This document shows positions 1-8,441 of a stretch of 26,119 bases of DNA, piece by piece. This DNA is from JBDKVA01 sp039679375 (GTDB lineage Bacteria; Bacillota; Clostridia; Acetivibrionales; DTU013). The stretch spans positions 1-26,119 of the forward strand of contig JBDKVA010000146.1 in the NCBI GenBank assembly GCA_039679375.1, written 5' to 3'. Below the pieces are notes generated by a model. That model was given only the letters and a program-made list of their open reading frames with translations. It was not told the DNA's origin and made no database searches. Numbering within the stretch: position 1 is the first letter of the stretch; each line of letters opens with the position of its first letter. A program made the position numbers and the translations under genes.

Positions 1-225
1 TAGCTTCCAGCTTTTTATATCTTTATAGAACATGCCTTTTGCACTTATCATCTCGGAATATACCAGGGCGCAGCCCTGCTCCCTGCAGATGATCCTGAAA
101 GGCATGTCGGTAACGCCTGCCATCGGTGCAAGAAATATGTTGCTTTTCAGAACAACCGGACCTATTTTCATATAATGTTCACCATATCTGTCGTCATATT
201 TTCCATTAATTTTTGCAGTCCGCAT
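1..225 (-). CDS. dusB: tRNA-dihydrouridine synthase (DusB-like), 5' part only
   Basis: This is the N-terminal 75 codons of a flavin enzyme that reduces uridine to dihydrouridine in tRNA; the rest lies beyond the left edge. Translating the minus strand gives MKIGPVVLKSNIFLAPMAG at residues 19-37, followed by VTDMPFR and, further on, SEMISAKG. That is the usual start of the Dus TIM barrel, with the FMN-binding APMAGVTD motif and the EM(I/V)SAKG stretch typical of bacterial DusB. The start at 225 is preferred because AGAGG lies 5 bases upstream. A second ATG at 171 would match the usual DusB N-terminus more closely but has no clear ribosome binding site. The gene is unrelated to the neighbouring sugar modules and marks their left border. 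Family assignment is strong; the DusB subgroup is inferred from the first 75 residues only. Confidence 0.85.
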   Translation of the reverse strand, partial: MRTAKINGKYDDRYGEHYMKIGPVVLKSNIFLAPMAGVTDMPFRIICREQGCALVYSEMISAKGMFYKDIKSWKL

Positions 226-378
226 TGATACCTCTAATTATGTATCTTCCGCTGCAGCAATAATTATTTTCATCGTAATTCACTGTCCGGAGTCAAAAGA
301 ACTCTCTTTTATTCTACCACAAGCACATTGATTGAATCCACATAAAAGGACAACCATGAGAATCCTTTGCGACGCACT

Positions 379-446
379 AAACAAAAAGCACAGCTTCTCT
401 CTGCCCGGCTTGCAAAAATGCGACAAAGCCGTGGAAAAGCTGTGCT
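379..446 (-). terminator. Rho-independent terminator after the SLH gene
   Basis: On the minus strand AGCACAGCTT (437-446) pairs perfectly with AAGCTGTGCT (387-396). Inside it, CGGCTT (406-411) pairs with AAGCCG (426-431). The stem is followed by TTTTTGTTT. It lies about 30 bases past the stop of the SLH gene and so ends the module 1 transcript before dusB. The remaining bases 226-378 hold no gene that I can see. Confidence 0.8.
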
Positions 447-474
447 ATAACGTTTTATTTGATTTATAGTCTAT

Positions 475-2067
475 TTATTTATTATAGATCCTGTAGATAA
501 CAACAGCTATTTCCTCCCTTGTCGTATTTCCTTTAGGATTAATTCGTTTACCGTCCCCGGTTATAATACCGCTTTTAACGAGCGCGGACGCGCTTGCCTC
601 CGCATAATGCGATATCGACGCGCTGTCCGCATACGCGGATAATACGGATATATCTGCATCGATCCTCAGCTTGCCTGCCTTCTCCATTGCCCTTGCCGCC
701 ATGACCATCATATCTTCTCTTGTAATGCAGGCTTCCGGGTTGAATTTGTTGTTTCCGACCCCTGCAGCAATTCCAAGCTTTTTAGCCATACCGGCTGCAT
801 TATAATAATAATCGGAAGCCTTTACATCGTCGAAATTGGCGGTAAAGCTTGTTTTCAGCTCCAGAGCCCTCATTAGCAGGGTTATGAAATCAGCCCTGGT
901 TATGTTTGATTTAGGCGAATAGCTTGTGGCCGACGTACCTTCTATAATCCCCTTCGAAGCCAGCACTTCGATCTCTTTTTTAGACCAGGAACAATTTTGT
1001 ATGTCCGCAAATGTCTTCTTGACAAATGTTATTGCATATTTGCTCATATGTGTTATTGTAAAAATTACTTTTCCTGAAGCCGCGTCATACCTGCCGTTTG
1101 GCACGGGCGTCGCATTTCCCTGCCCGTCTATGTACCATACTGTAATATGTTCAGGATCTTTCAGCTCTTCCGCTGTGGGAGCATAAGGTATGGATACTGT
1201 TACAGGCGCATCGGGATTATTCCAGTTGACCGTCCTTTCACCAGCTTTGACATTCAGGTCTATTACGGGCCTGTCTCCAATCTGCCGCCTTATATCCTCG
1301 GCAATGCCCGTCTTGTCCGCAAGGCCTATGGTAAGCTTTATATCCTCTCCCTTTACAAGGTCGCTGCCGCTAAACATATTGCCCGGTGCGGCAATAGACC
1401 CCAGAGGCGTTTCTATCTTTATCCTGAGGTTCTCATCCCCGGACGACAGCACATTTGCCGGAAGCTGCAGCGAGTACCTTCCAGCATCCTTAACTTCAGG
1501 GATCTCAAGTACTACCGTCCTGATCCCTTCCGAAGTTTCTTTTGCCTGTCCAAGCGCCTTTTCTATCAGCTTGGCGCTTACGGCCGACGCCGCTGTGCCG
1601 CTGCCTTTGTCAAAAGACGGTTCTGTTACAACCCTGGGCATGCCGTCATCCGTTATTTTCACCTCCGGTTCTCCGACGTCAGGCTGATCAGCCTGATCGG
1701 AACTGCTTTCATCTTCATCATCTTCATCCTCGCCGCCGCGGTCTATTACTGAGAAGGTTATTGCCGCAGCTTCCTGTCCTTTTCCCGCAATAACCGTGTA
1801 GGCTCCTAAAGCGGTATCCGCGGGCAAGGTGAATGTATCGCAGAAGCCTCCGCCCTTCAGCACATTTACATACAGAACCGTATTATTGGGCCGGAGCACC
1901 TTTACTGTTATCTCCTCCAGCACAGTCATCCCCGATATGGTTACGCTGTCGCCCCTGTACTTGCCCGGGATGGCGTTTAGCGTAACCGGGCTGCCGGCAA
2001 ATATATCAAGCGGAATGAGTGCAGTTATTAAAGCAATTATTGTCATGACACAAAATAACCGTTTCAT
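475..2067 (-). CDS. Secreted protein with three C-terminal SLH repeats
   Basis: A 530-residue surface protein. It opens with a signal peptide (MKRLFCVMTIIALITALIP, cut probably after DIFA near residue 24). A small beta-rich domain follows to about residue 110, then an acidic Glu/Asp/Ser linker (EDEDDEDESSS). A roughly 200-residue middle region of no family I recognise comes next, and the protein ends with three SLH repeats from about residue 350. The repeats carry the expected ITRAD, ITRED and TTREE motifs. SLH triplets bind pyruvylated secondary cell-wall polymer, so the protein should sit on the wall. The frame is open upstream to 2148, but the start is ATG at 2067 or the adjoining GTG at 2070: AGAGG (2081-2085) lies just upstream and the signal peptide begins there. 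It follows the large beta-helix gene by 93 bases with no terminator seen, so they probably share a transcript. Its role, scaffold or wall anchor, is inferred. Confidence 0.85.
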   Translation of the reverse strand: MKRLFCVMTIIALITALIPLDIFAGSPVTLNAIPGKYRGDSVTISGMTVLEEITVKVLRPNNTVLYVNVLKGGGFCDTFTLPADTALGAYTVIAGKGQEAAAITFSVIDRGGEDEDDEDESSSDQADQPDVGEPEVKITDDGMPRVVTEPSFDKGSGTAASAVSAKLIEKALGQAKETSEGIRTVVLEIPEVKDAGRYSLQLPANVLSSGDENLRIKIETPLGSIAAPGNMFSGSDLVKGEDIKLTIGLADKTGIAEDIRRQIGDRPVIDLNVKAGERTVNWNNPDAPVTVSIPYAPTAEELKDPEHITVWYIDGQGNATPVPNGRYDAASGKVIFTITHMSKYAITFVKKTFADIQNCSWSKKEIEVLASKGIIEGTSATSYSPKSNITRADFITLLMRALELKTSFTANFDDVKASDYYYNAAGMAKKLGIAAGVGNNKFNPEACITREDMMVMAARAMEKAGKLRIDADISVLSAYADSASISHYAEASASALVKSGIITGDGKRINPKGNTTREEIAVVIYRIYNK

Positions 2068-2160
2068 CACTTCTATCAATCCTCTTTCTTTTTCATTTAT
2101 TATGCGGCACAGAATCCGGAAAGCCCGGGTCCCATATCCGCAATTCATCCCGCCCTGAAA

Positions 2161-5100
2161 TTAATCCAGGACAGCCGGTTCCGCAAGGCTTACGGGCGCG
2201 GTCACATCATTGCTGAAGCTGTCAAACACAAAAACCCTGACAATGTAATTGCTGTTCTGTGGGTCAGCCACATTAAAGTAAGCCGTGAATGTCTCATTGG
2301 ATACGATATCTTTTTCCACGGCAATGATGCTCACAGGCATACTGCCCTTCATGAGCTGGAACACGACCGCTTCCCTGCCTGTATGCGTATCCGCCCCATT
2401 TATAAGCCCAACATCCGCCACAGCTTTTATTCCCGCCGTCCTGTCCAGCTTTCCGGAAGATGATACAATAAACGGTTTCGTCATGTCCGGCGCCGCCAGC
2501 GTGGTGACGCTCGTCATCGCATAGCAGCTCTTGTTGCCGGCTTCGTCCCTCACGATAATATTGAAGTGATAGGCGGTCCCTGCCGTAAGCCCTGTAATCT
2601 CCTTTTCGGCTATATCGGATGCGTATTCTCCTATCGCCGTGCCAAAATGTTCTATATTATCAACTGTGTCGATATTATTTGAATCTGAGCGGTATACCAT
2701 ATACTGCAGCGCGCCCTGGGTGGTTGTGTTGTCGGTGGCCTTGCTCCAGCCAAGGGCAACTCCTGTTGTCGTCACATTGCTGCCTGTAATCGTACCGTCA
2801 GCAACCGTCGGCGCGGCCGTGTCCGGCGCCGCCAGCGTGGTAACGCTCGTCATCGTATAGCAGCTCTTGTTGCCGGCTTCGTCCTTCACGACGACATTAA
2901 AACAATAGGTCTTCCCTGCCGTCAGTCCGGTAACTTCCTTTGAAGCTATATCGGATGCATATTCTCCTATCGCCGTTCCATTGGCTTCTATATTTTCAAC
3001 CGTGTCCAAATTATCTGAATTTGACCGGTAAACAAGATATTGCAGCGCACACTGGGTGGTTGTGTTGTCGGCGGCCTTGCTCCAGCTCAGGACGGCCTCT
3101 GTCTGTTTCACATTACCGCTTGAAATTGTACCGTCAGCCACCGCCGGCGCGGTCGTATCCAGGACGCGCACCTCGATGTCGTCAAAGCACAGGTTTGACG
3201 TTCTATATTGGGTCCAGTAATCACCCATGGCAATTTTGCTAAAAGCCGTAAGTACGGCCGATGAAGCTACCTTATGTCCGTCAATATATAAGTCCACTCC
3301 GGTACCTGAAGTATAGTCCCATTTCAATTCATGCCAACCCGTTGTCCTCGCGATACTTGTTGCTTTTTCAACATTATCGATCCTATACATATAATATCCT
3401 GCAGATATATCTGTGACCGCACCCAAGCTTATACATTTATCACCGTCGTCGGCACGGGCCACAACCCCTAAAGAACTTTGCTTACTTGCATTATCATAGA
3501 ACCAGATTGATACCCTCCCATTTAGGCTTTTTTCAAAGGTATGGGATATTACCGTTATGTCGCTGCTGATTTTTAAGCTGTTATTCCCGCTGTGGTGCTG
3601 ATCTGTGCTTATCGACGGCGACGGAAAACCGGATAAAGGAGTCCAATTATCCAGCCCATTCTCAAAGCCGTCCGAAAATAATACCGGGGGAGCCTTTGAT
3701 GTTGTAAAGCTCCTTGTACTGCTGCATTTATTCACGCGCCATAAATCCGAATTCAGACTGGCTTCCACTTTCCAATACAGCGTGGTGTTTTCAGGAAGAA
3801 TCATGCTTATATCATCCGCATTGTTCGAATTGGTATAGGAATCTACTACTATATCGGTAAAATCAGGTTTTTTTGATACAAGCAGCCTGTACCGCTCTGC
3901 CCTGTCGGATACAGACCATGCAGGTTTGAAACCCGTTGGGTCGATATTGGTGGCTCCGTTTGCCGGTGAGATAAGGTCGAACTCTCCTGTTGTATTTGCC
4001 GCCGTGCGCCAGCTGTCCGCATATATCACGATATCGCTGTATGGGATGGACTGGAACCCGGGTATATCGGTGAATATGACGCTATCTGATTTCAGGTTGA
4101 AATTTCTATTTACCTTATCCACAAAGCCAACCTCGTCGGATGCGCTATAATGCTTGTTATTTTCAATAGTACTATTATCAATCACTGCCTGATCCATAGC
4201 TGCGTCCGGCGTATTGATATATGCATTATTCTCGATTACATTTCCAGCGGGAACTTTAAGGATATTTACATCGCCGCCTGTCGCGGCGAGCTCCGGATAT
4301 CTTGTTGCCCACGGTTCTGCCTTGAAGGGCATATTATTGAGCCTCTTCATCTGGGTGGGTATGTTATCATACGAGTCGTATAACCCGCGGGAATCAAATG
4401 CTATTCCTTTCCCGCAGTTGATCAGGATGTTATTATAAATCTTATGGTCTCTGCCTCCGCCCATCATGAAAGTCCTGCCCGCAAGATTATAGAATATGTT
4501 TCCATAAACTTCCGCGCTGCTCATGCAATCGTCCATATAAATGGCGAACGTACCGATGCCGCCTATGGTAGGTATGTCATGGATATAATTGTACCGGATT
4601 ACATTGCCCCTGAAACTCCAGTCGCGGCCTGAATAAATAACGCCTGAATCACCGGTTTCCTGCAGTACGTTATATATTTCATTGTATTCGATCAGCATAT
4701 CGTTCCCCATAAACTGGATGGCAAAGTGGGGGGCGTTATGGATCAGGTTGTGTCTTGCGATATTGCCGCATCCACCCATATTGATTGCCGGAGTGCTCGT
4801 CCTGACTATTCGTGAGAAATCCCAGAAATTGCAGTTTTCCACTTTATTGTTTCCGGGGGTCAGGGTTTGCCTGTCACCGCCGGCCATAAATATTCCGCCC
4901 ATGCCGGTTGAGTAAATATCACAGCTTATTACCGAATTGTTGTGTCCGCCATGCAGGTTGAAATAATCGGGAGATTCCGGATTTACCTCATCTCCAGTAC
5001 CAATTTCCATCGCACGCATTCCGGTATAGCGGATAGTGCAACCCGCTATGGTGCAGCTCTCACAGTCCATCATTGAAATACCTTTGCCGCAGGTTCTTTC

Positions 5101-6204
5101 GAAGGTAATTCCCTGAATTGTAACATTCGAGACATTGTTCATGGTAACCATGGTGTCCTTCAGTGCAGTAAGCTGTATGGTGCTTCCTGTAAGATCACCG
5201 GCAGGATATACATACAATCTGCCGTCGGCCCTGTCCAGATACCACTCACTCGGAGTATCAAGCTCACACATCAGATTGTATCCGAAGAATTTCCGGCCGG
5301 CTGCAGTACAGCCATAAAAGCTGGGATATTGAGTCGTTATGGTATTAGTCAACGGATCTATTCCTGCAATCTTTAGATTGTCATCCGCCCAACTGTAACG
5401 CCAATAGCCGAAAAGCCACCCCTCAGGTTCCTGCGCCCATTTGTCCAGGCGTTCATCAGAATATTTAAAAACAGGAGCCGGCTGATTGAGCCATTCGCTT
5501 TCGGGAACATGTCCGGGATTGCCGGGGTCGTTTAAGGGCGGATCATATTGATCACGTGGTGCGAAGCCGCCGCTGATTAATTCGCTTATTGTCACATAGT
5601 CATTATTTGGATAGCGGGCAAGCGTCATACTCTTACCGCTGATGTAAAGCTCCGGTGCAGGCGCCGTCTTTGGCCAGCCATAACCGTTCTTCGGGATGAG
5701 GCCGTATTGGGTAAAACCATGCGCTGGAAGGTCCAACACAAGGACATTGCTTTCAGCTTCGTCAGGCAGGCGTTCAAGAGCTGCCGGATCGGTCACCTTC
5801 CCAAAGTCTGCCGGATTAAGGTCATATCCCCCCATGAACGAAACCGTCTCTCCGGGATAAGCTGAATAAACTACAGGTTTACCGGACTCGCCGGAATCCT
5901 CGCCGGTAAAAGCAAGGGAACTTTGCAGGCTGTATATGCCTCCCCTGATGTATACCGTTACCCCTCCCTCCGGCAGTCCGCCGGCACTCTTCAGGGCACG
6001 TATTGCATCTCTGGCTTTTTCGACTGTCCTGAACGGTTGGTCAATGCTCCCGGTATTTGAATCATTACCGGTAAGTGAAACATAGTAAGACATGGATAGA
6101 TTTTCCGCGGCAGCCGGAATAACAAGCATATTTCCCAATAGCGGGCCGACCGCCAGGGCAAAAATCATACCCATGCACAAGAATCTCTTTTTCAATCCTC
6201 TCAT
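2161..6204 (-). CDS. Large secreted right-handed beta-helix protein with LamG-like and Fn3 domains (GH141-like candidate)
   Basis: 1347 residues. A signal peptide (MRGLKKRFLCMGMIFALAVG, cut after PAAA near residue 32) is followed by the N-cap YYVSLTGNDSNTGSIDQPFRT with KARDAIRAL, and by GGVTVYIRGGIY. A long right-handed parallel beta-helix runs to about residue 735, rich in N-x-I and Y-N turns such as ENCNFWDFS, IEYNEIYNV and IRYNYIHDI. This N-cap and helix layout resembles GH141 proteins (a family with an alpha-L-fucosidase and a xylanase) and other pectate-lyase-like proteins; the substrate cannot be read from sequence. After the helix come an Fn3-like domain (about 740-835), a LamG or jelly-roll domain (about 840-1013, SDGFENGLDNW), two near-identical Fn3 repeats (about 1018-1239) and a beta-rich tail. 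The start at 6204 has GGAGG at 6211-6215; the frame stays open to 6318 but has no better signal there. It probably attacks or binds polysaccharide outside the cell. Confidence 0.85.
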   Translation of the reverse strand: MRGLKKRFLCMGMIFALAVGPLLGNMLVIPAAAENLSMSYYVSLTGNDSNTGSIDQPFRTVEKARDAIRALKSAGGLPEGGVTVYIRGGIYSLQSSLAFTGEDSGESGKPVVYSAYPGETVSFMGGYDLNPADFGKVTDPAALERLPDEAESNVLVLDLPAHGFTQYGLIPKNGYGWPKTAPAPELYISGKSMTLARYPNNDYVTISELISGGFAPRDQYDPPLNDPGNPGHVPESEWLNQPAPVFKYSDERLDKWAQEPEGWLFGYWRYSWADDNLKIAGIDPLTNTITTQYPSFYGCTAAGRKFFGYNLMCELDTPSEWYLDRADGRLYVYPAGDLTGSTIQLTALKDTMVTMNNVSNVTIQGITFERTCGKGISMMDCESCTIAGCTIRYTGMRAMEIGTGDEVNPESPDYFNLHGGHNNSVISCDIYSTGMGGIFMAGGDRQTLTPGNNKVENCNFWDFSRIVRTSTPAINMGGCGNIARHNLIHNAPHFAIQFMGNDMLIEYNEIYNVLQETGDSGVIYSGRDWSFRGNVIRYNYIHDIPTIGGIGTFAIYMDDCMSSAEVYGNIFYNLAGRTFMMGGGRDHKIYNNILINCGKGIAFDSRGLYDSYDNIPTQMKRLNNMPFKAEPWATRYPELAATGGDVNILKVPAGNVIENNAYINTPDAAMDQAVIDNSTIENNKHYSASDEVGFVDKVNRNFNLKSDSVIFTDIPGFQSIPYSDIVIYADSWRTAANTTGEFDLISPANGATNIDPTGFKPAWSVSDRAERYRLLVSKKPDFTDIVVDSYTNSNNADDISMILPENTTLYWKVEASLNSDLWRVNKCSSTRSFTTSKAPPVLFSDGFENGLDNWTPLSGFPSPSISTDQHHSGNNSLKISSDITVISHTFEKSLNGRVSIWFYDNASKQSSLGVVARADDGDKCISLGAVTDISAGYYMYRIDNVEKATSIARTTGWHELKWDYTSGTGVDLYIDGHKVASSAVLTAFSKIAMGDYWTQYRTSNLCFDDIEVRVLDTTAPAVADGTISSGNVKQTEAVLSWSKAADNTTTQCALQYLVYRSNSDNLDTVENIEANGTAIGEYASDIASKEVTGLTAGKTYCFNVVVKDEAGNKSCYTMTSVTTLAAPDTAAPTVADGTITGSNVTTTGVALGWSKATDNTTTQGALQYMVYRSDSNNIDTVDNIEHFGTAIGEYASDIAEKEITGLTAGTAYHFNIIVRDEAGNKSCYAMTSVTTLAAPDMTKPFIVSSSGKLDRTAGIKAVADVGLINGADTHTGREAVVFQLMKGSMPVSIIAVEKDIVSNETFTAYFNVADPQNSNYIVRVFVFDSFSNDVTAPVSLAEPAVLD
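2485..3156 (-). repeat. Tandem Fn3-coding repeat, two units of 336 bp
   Basis: Two in-frame copies of 112 codons lie side by side inside the beta-helix gene (2485-2820 and 2821-about 3156). Their ends are nearly base-identical: both begin GTCCGGCGCCGCCAGCGTGG on the plus strand and continue almost unchanged for about 70 bases. The encoded units share EYASDIA, GLTAG and VKDEAGNKSCY / VRDEAGNKSCY. The middle is more diverged. The pattern fits a recent duplication or gene conversion of one Fn3 module. Confidence 0.85.
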
Positions 6205-6623
6205 AACAATCCTCCGTAATTTTATATTTGCAATAGGCCCAATACATAATGAAATAAAAGTTTTGGACGAAAAAATGACATGAAAATCTGCATAAATGAG
6301 CCCTGTATCATCTTGCATCTATTATTCCTGTAAAGCGCGATACGCCGGAAGAAAAAGATGAAGTTTTTGCTTTAGTACTTATGATGGGTTTACGGTAAAA
6401 GAATAAAGCGACTGAGATGACCTGCCTGTTTGATATAATGATAATGCGGTATATTTATATTCCATGTAGCAGCCGTTGCTGCTACATGGAATATTTAAAT
6501 TATGGAGCATAGTGGCATCTTGCTCCAAATAGGCGATTTTGCGAAGCAAAATGCGCGCCACCGAGCGGGGCTCGATGCCCCCGAGATTTTGATTATTGCC
6601 ATGACCGGCTTTTGTTCCTGATT
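6205..6623. other. Gene-free stretch between beta-helix gene 1 and binding-protein gene 1
   Basis: This 419-base gap holds the leader of the beta-helix gene (GGAGG at 6211-6215). It also holds a weak possible minus-strand promoter: TTTACA as the reverse complement of 6329-6334, and TGATAC of 6305-6310, with an 18-base spacer. A cluster of hairpins occupies 6457-6583. Short open frames exist on both strands (plus 6300-6398 ending VFALVLMMGLR; minus 6379-6561), but neither has a ribosome binding site or a recognisable domain. No U-tailed terminator follows the binding-protein gene, so some readthrough into the beta-helix gene is possible. Confidence 0.5.
6457..6494. repeat. Perfect 17-bp inverted repeat
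   Basis: ATATTCCATGTAGCAGC (6457-6473) and its exact reverse complement (6478-6494) flank a 4-base loop, CGTT. Neither side has a U-rich tail long enough for an intrinsic terminator. Other hairpins follow directly: GGAGCA/TGCTCC (6504-6509 with 6521-6526), ATTTTGC/GCAAAAT (6536-6542 with 6546-6552) and a GC-rich stem at 6566-6583. Together they suggest a structured interspersed repeat rather than a simple terminator. Confidence 0.7.
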
Positions 6624-8378
6624 TTATTTTATTTCTCCTTTATATTTCTCATACATCTGGGTATAGTATTCCACTTCTTTTTCATATCCAAGCGCCTTTG
6701 CATCAGCTATGATCTTATCCTTTATCGTGTTGTATTCGGCTTCCGTTTTCGCTACGATTGCCTTTGCAAAGCCGTTGTATATATATTCCTCTCCCTTTAC
6801 CTGGGCAGTCCTGGCTTCAGTTCCGTCAGGTATAGTAATCGATGCAAGCAATCCCATATCATATGAAGCATATTTGTACTTCTGCAGATTTTCGATAGGT
6901 ATGCTCTGTTTCGTATAAGCGCAATATTCCTTTTGTACTTGAGTCATTCTTTCCTGAAGCACTTCAGGATTCTTGAACAAATCAAAATTATTGCCGTTGC
7001 TGTCCTTGCCGTCTCTTAATATCATTGTACTATACTTGCTTATACCTGTCTTTTTAATAAAGTCCGTATCGGTATTGCGCATTTTAATAGTGTCGGCCTT
7101 TACTACTGCTTTACCGTCCTTCATTTCCCAATATATGCCCTCCGGTCCGTTTTGCAGGACCATCGCGCCTTCATCGGATGCAAGATAGTTGAAAACATCC
7201 ATTACTCTGTCGGGATTCTTGCAATTAGATGAAATCCATATGACATTCTGGTCGCCAATTCCGGCGGTAGTTCCAAAGGAGCAGCTCTCTGAAAGTCCGT
7301 AAGTGAAAGGAGCATAACCTTTTTCAGGAGTGCCGTCGGTAACGAACTGATCATTAACGCCACCCAAGCACCAGTTGCATTCGCCTGCCATATACCTTCC
7401 CACTTTTGCCTTGTTGCAGTATGCGTCAAATTTCAAGGTAATGGATTCCGGATCAAAAAGTCCCATCCTGTAGGCTTTATTATAGAATGCCAGTGAATCC
7501 CAGTATGCGCTTTCCGGATCGGTCACTCTGGCCACTACCTTATCTTTTGCAACGTCAACACTGACGTTGGTGGTCATCTGCACAATTCCCTGATATGCGC
7601 CGTGCGCCTTATCAATCATGTGGTTGCTCCAGCCTTCTCCGAGGAACATGCCAAGGCCGTAGTTGGGCTTTCCTTCCTTATTTTTGGGCTCAAGCTTAAC
7701 CATATCCTGCAGCAGCTTTAAGAAATCATCATCGTTGTTTACTGTAGGATAACCCAGTTTCGCATACAGATCCCACCTGATATTGTATCCGTTCTCAACA
7801 GTAGTGCCTGAAAAATCGGACATATCTATTCTGTGAGGAATAAAATAAAATGCGTGTGTATCGTCGGATTTTAAAAGCTTGGAAGCCGCTATGGCCTTAG
7901 CGCAATTTTTTGCAAGCTCCGGGCCGTTGGTCTTGAGAAGGTCGTCAAGAGCAAGAGCTCCTTTACCTTTCAACACAGTTTGTACTAATTTTACAGAAGC
8001 GTACATTACGTCCGGCGCATCGCCGCCCGCGATCAATACTGCCGCTTTCTCATCCTGATCGCTGATCCCGATGGAAGGAGTGTGGTCAATGGTAACACCT
8101 GTCTTTTCTTTTATTGTATTCATTATAACGTCATCCTGAATGCCTGTGGTGAGAAAACTTGCCTGAGGTACACCGCCGAACCAGGTAATTGTGACAGGTT
8201 TCTTGGCAGTCGCTTCAGGGCTTGCGGTTTGTGTGGCTGCAGACGCGGCAGAAGGCGAAGCGGATGCTGCGGCAGATGACGCATTGTCATTATCGGTTGT
8301 TTTCCCGCCGCATGCAGACATTGAAATCAGAAATATAACCGCCAGTACTACAGTCAGCCATTTTGATCTTCTAAACAT
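6624..8378 (-). CDS. Extracellular solute-binding lipoprotein, module 1
   Basis: A 584-residue sugar-binding protein of the LipO/YtcQ kind that feeds a two-permease ABC importer. The signal peptide ends in a lipobox (SMSAC, Cys23), so the mature protein is lipid-anchored on the outer face of the membrane. A Ser/Ala/Thr-rich tether follows to about residue 60. The binding fold starts at VTITWFGG, with the family stretches GIQDDVIMNTIKEKTGV, LIAGGDAPDVMY and DRVMDVFNYLASDEGA. The length is usual for this subfamily, which typically binds oligosaccharides or uronic acid oligomers; the ligand here is unknown. The start has AAGGAGG 7 bases upstream. It is the last gene of the permease operon, 63 bases behind permease 2, with a hairpin in the gap. 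It is a close paralogue of the module 2 binding protein along its whole length. Confidence 0.93.
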   Translation of the reverse strand: MFRRSKWLTVVLAVIFLISMSACGGKTTDNDNASSAAASASPSAASAATQTASPEATAKKPVTITWFGGVPQASFLTTGIQDDVIMNTIKEKTGVTIDHTPSIGISDQDEKAAVLIAGGDAPDVMYASVKLVQTVLKGKGALALDDLLKTNGPELAKNCAKAIAASKLLKSDDTHAFYFIPHRIDMSDFSGTTVENGYNIRWDLYAKLGYPTVNNDDDFLKLLQDMVKLEPKNKEGKPNYGLGMFLGEGWSNHMIDKAHGAYQGIVQMTTNVSVDVAKDKVVARVTDPESAYWDSLAFYNKAYRMGLFDPESITLKFDAYCNKAKVGRYMAGECNWCLGGVNDQFVTDGTPEKGYAPFTYGLSESCSFGTTAGIGDQNVIWISSNCKNPDRVMDVFNYLASDEGAMVLQNGPEGIYWEMKDGKAVVKADTIKMRNTDTDFIKKTGISKYSTMILRDGKDSNGNNFDLFKNPEVLQERMTQVQKEYCAYTKQSIPIENLQKYKYASYDMGLLASITIPDGTEARTAQVKGEEYIYNGFAKAIVAKTEAEYNTIKDKIIADAKALGYEKEVEYYTQMYEKYKGEIK

Positions 8379-8415
8379 TTTGGATCCTCCTTAAAATATT
8401 ATTGTATTTATATCA

Positions 8416-8430
8416 TGGCCTTCCAGGCCA
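8416..8430 (-). promoter_or_regulatory. Intercistronic hairpin before binding-protein gene 1
   Basis: TGGCCT and AGGCCA form a 6-bp stem with a 3-base loop between the permease and binding-protein genes. The same position in module 2 (17397-17411) keeps the pairing with a C-to-U change that gives a G-U pair. A role in transcript processing or stabilisation, raising binding-protein output over the permeases, is inferred. Confidence 0.5.
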
Positions 8431-8441
8431 CAATACACGTT

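Noticed and set aside
1147..1752. Open plus-strand frame of 201 codons inside the SLH gene
   Set aside because: It lies antisense to a well-supported gene with signal peptide and SLH repeats, has no ribosome binding site and shows no domain; it is a shadow frame.
6300..6398. Short plus-strand frame ending VFALVLMMGLR, possibly a gene remnant
   Set aside because: Only 32 codons, no start codon or ribosome binding site, and I do not recognise the family; kept as a note under the hairpin cluster rather than called as a pseudogene.
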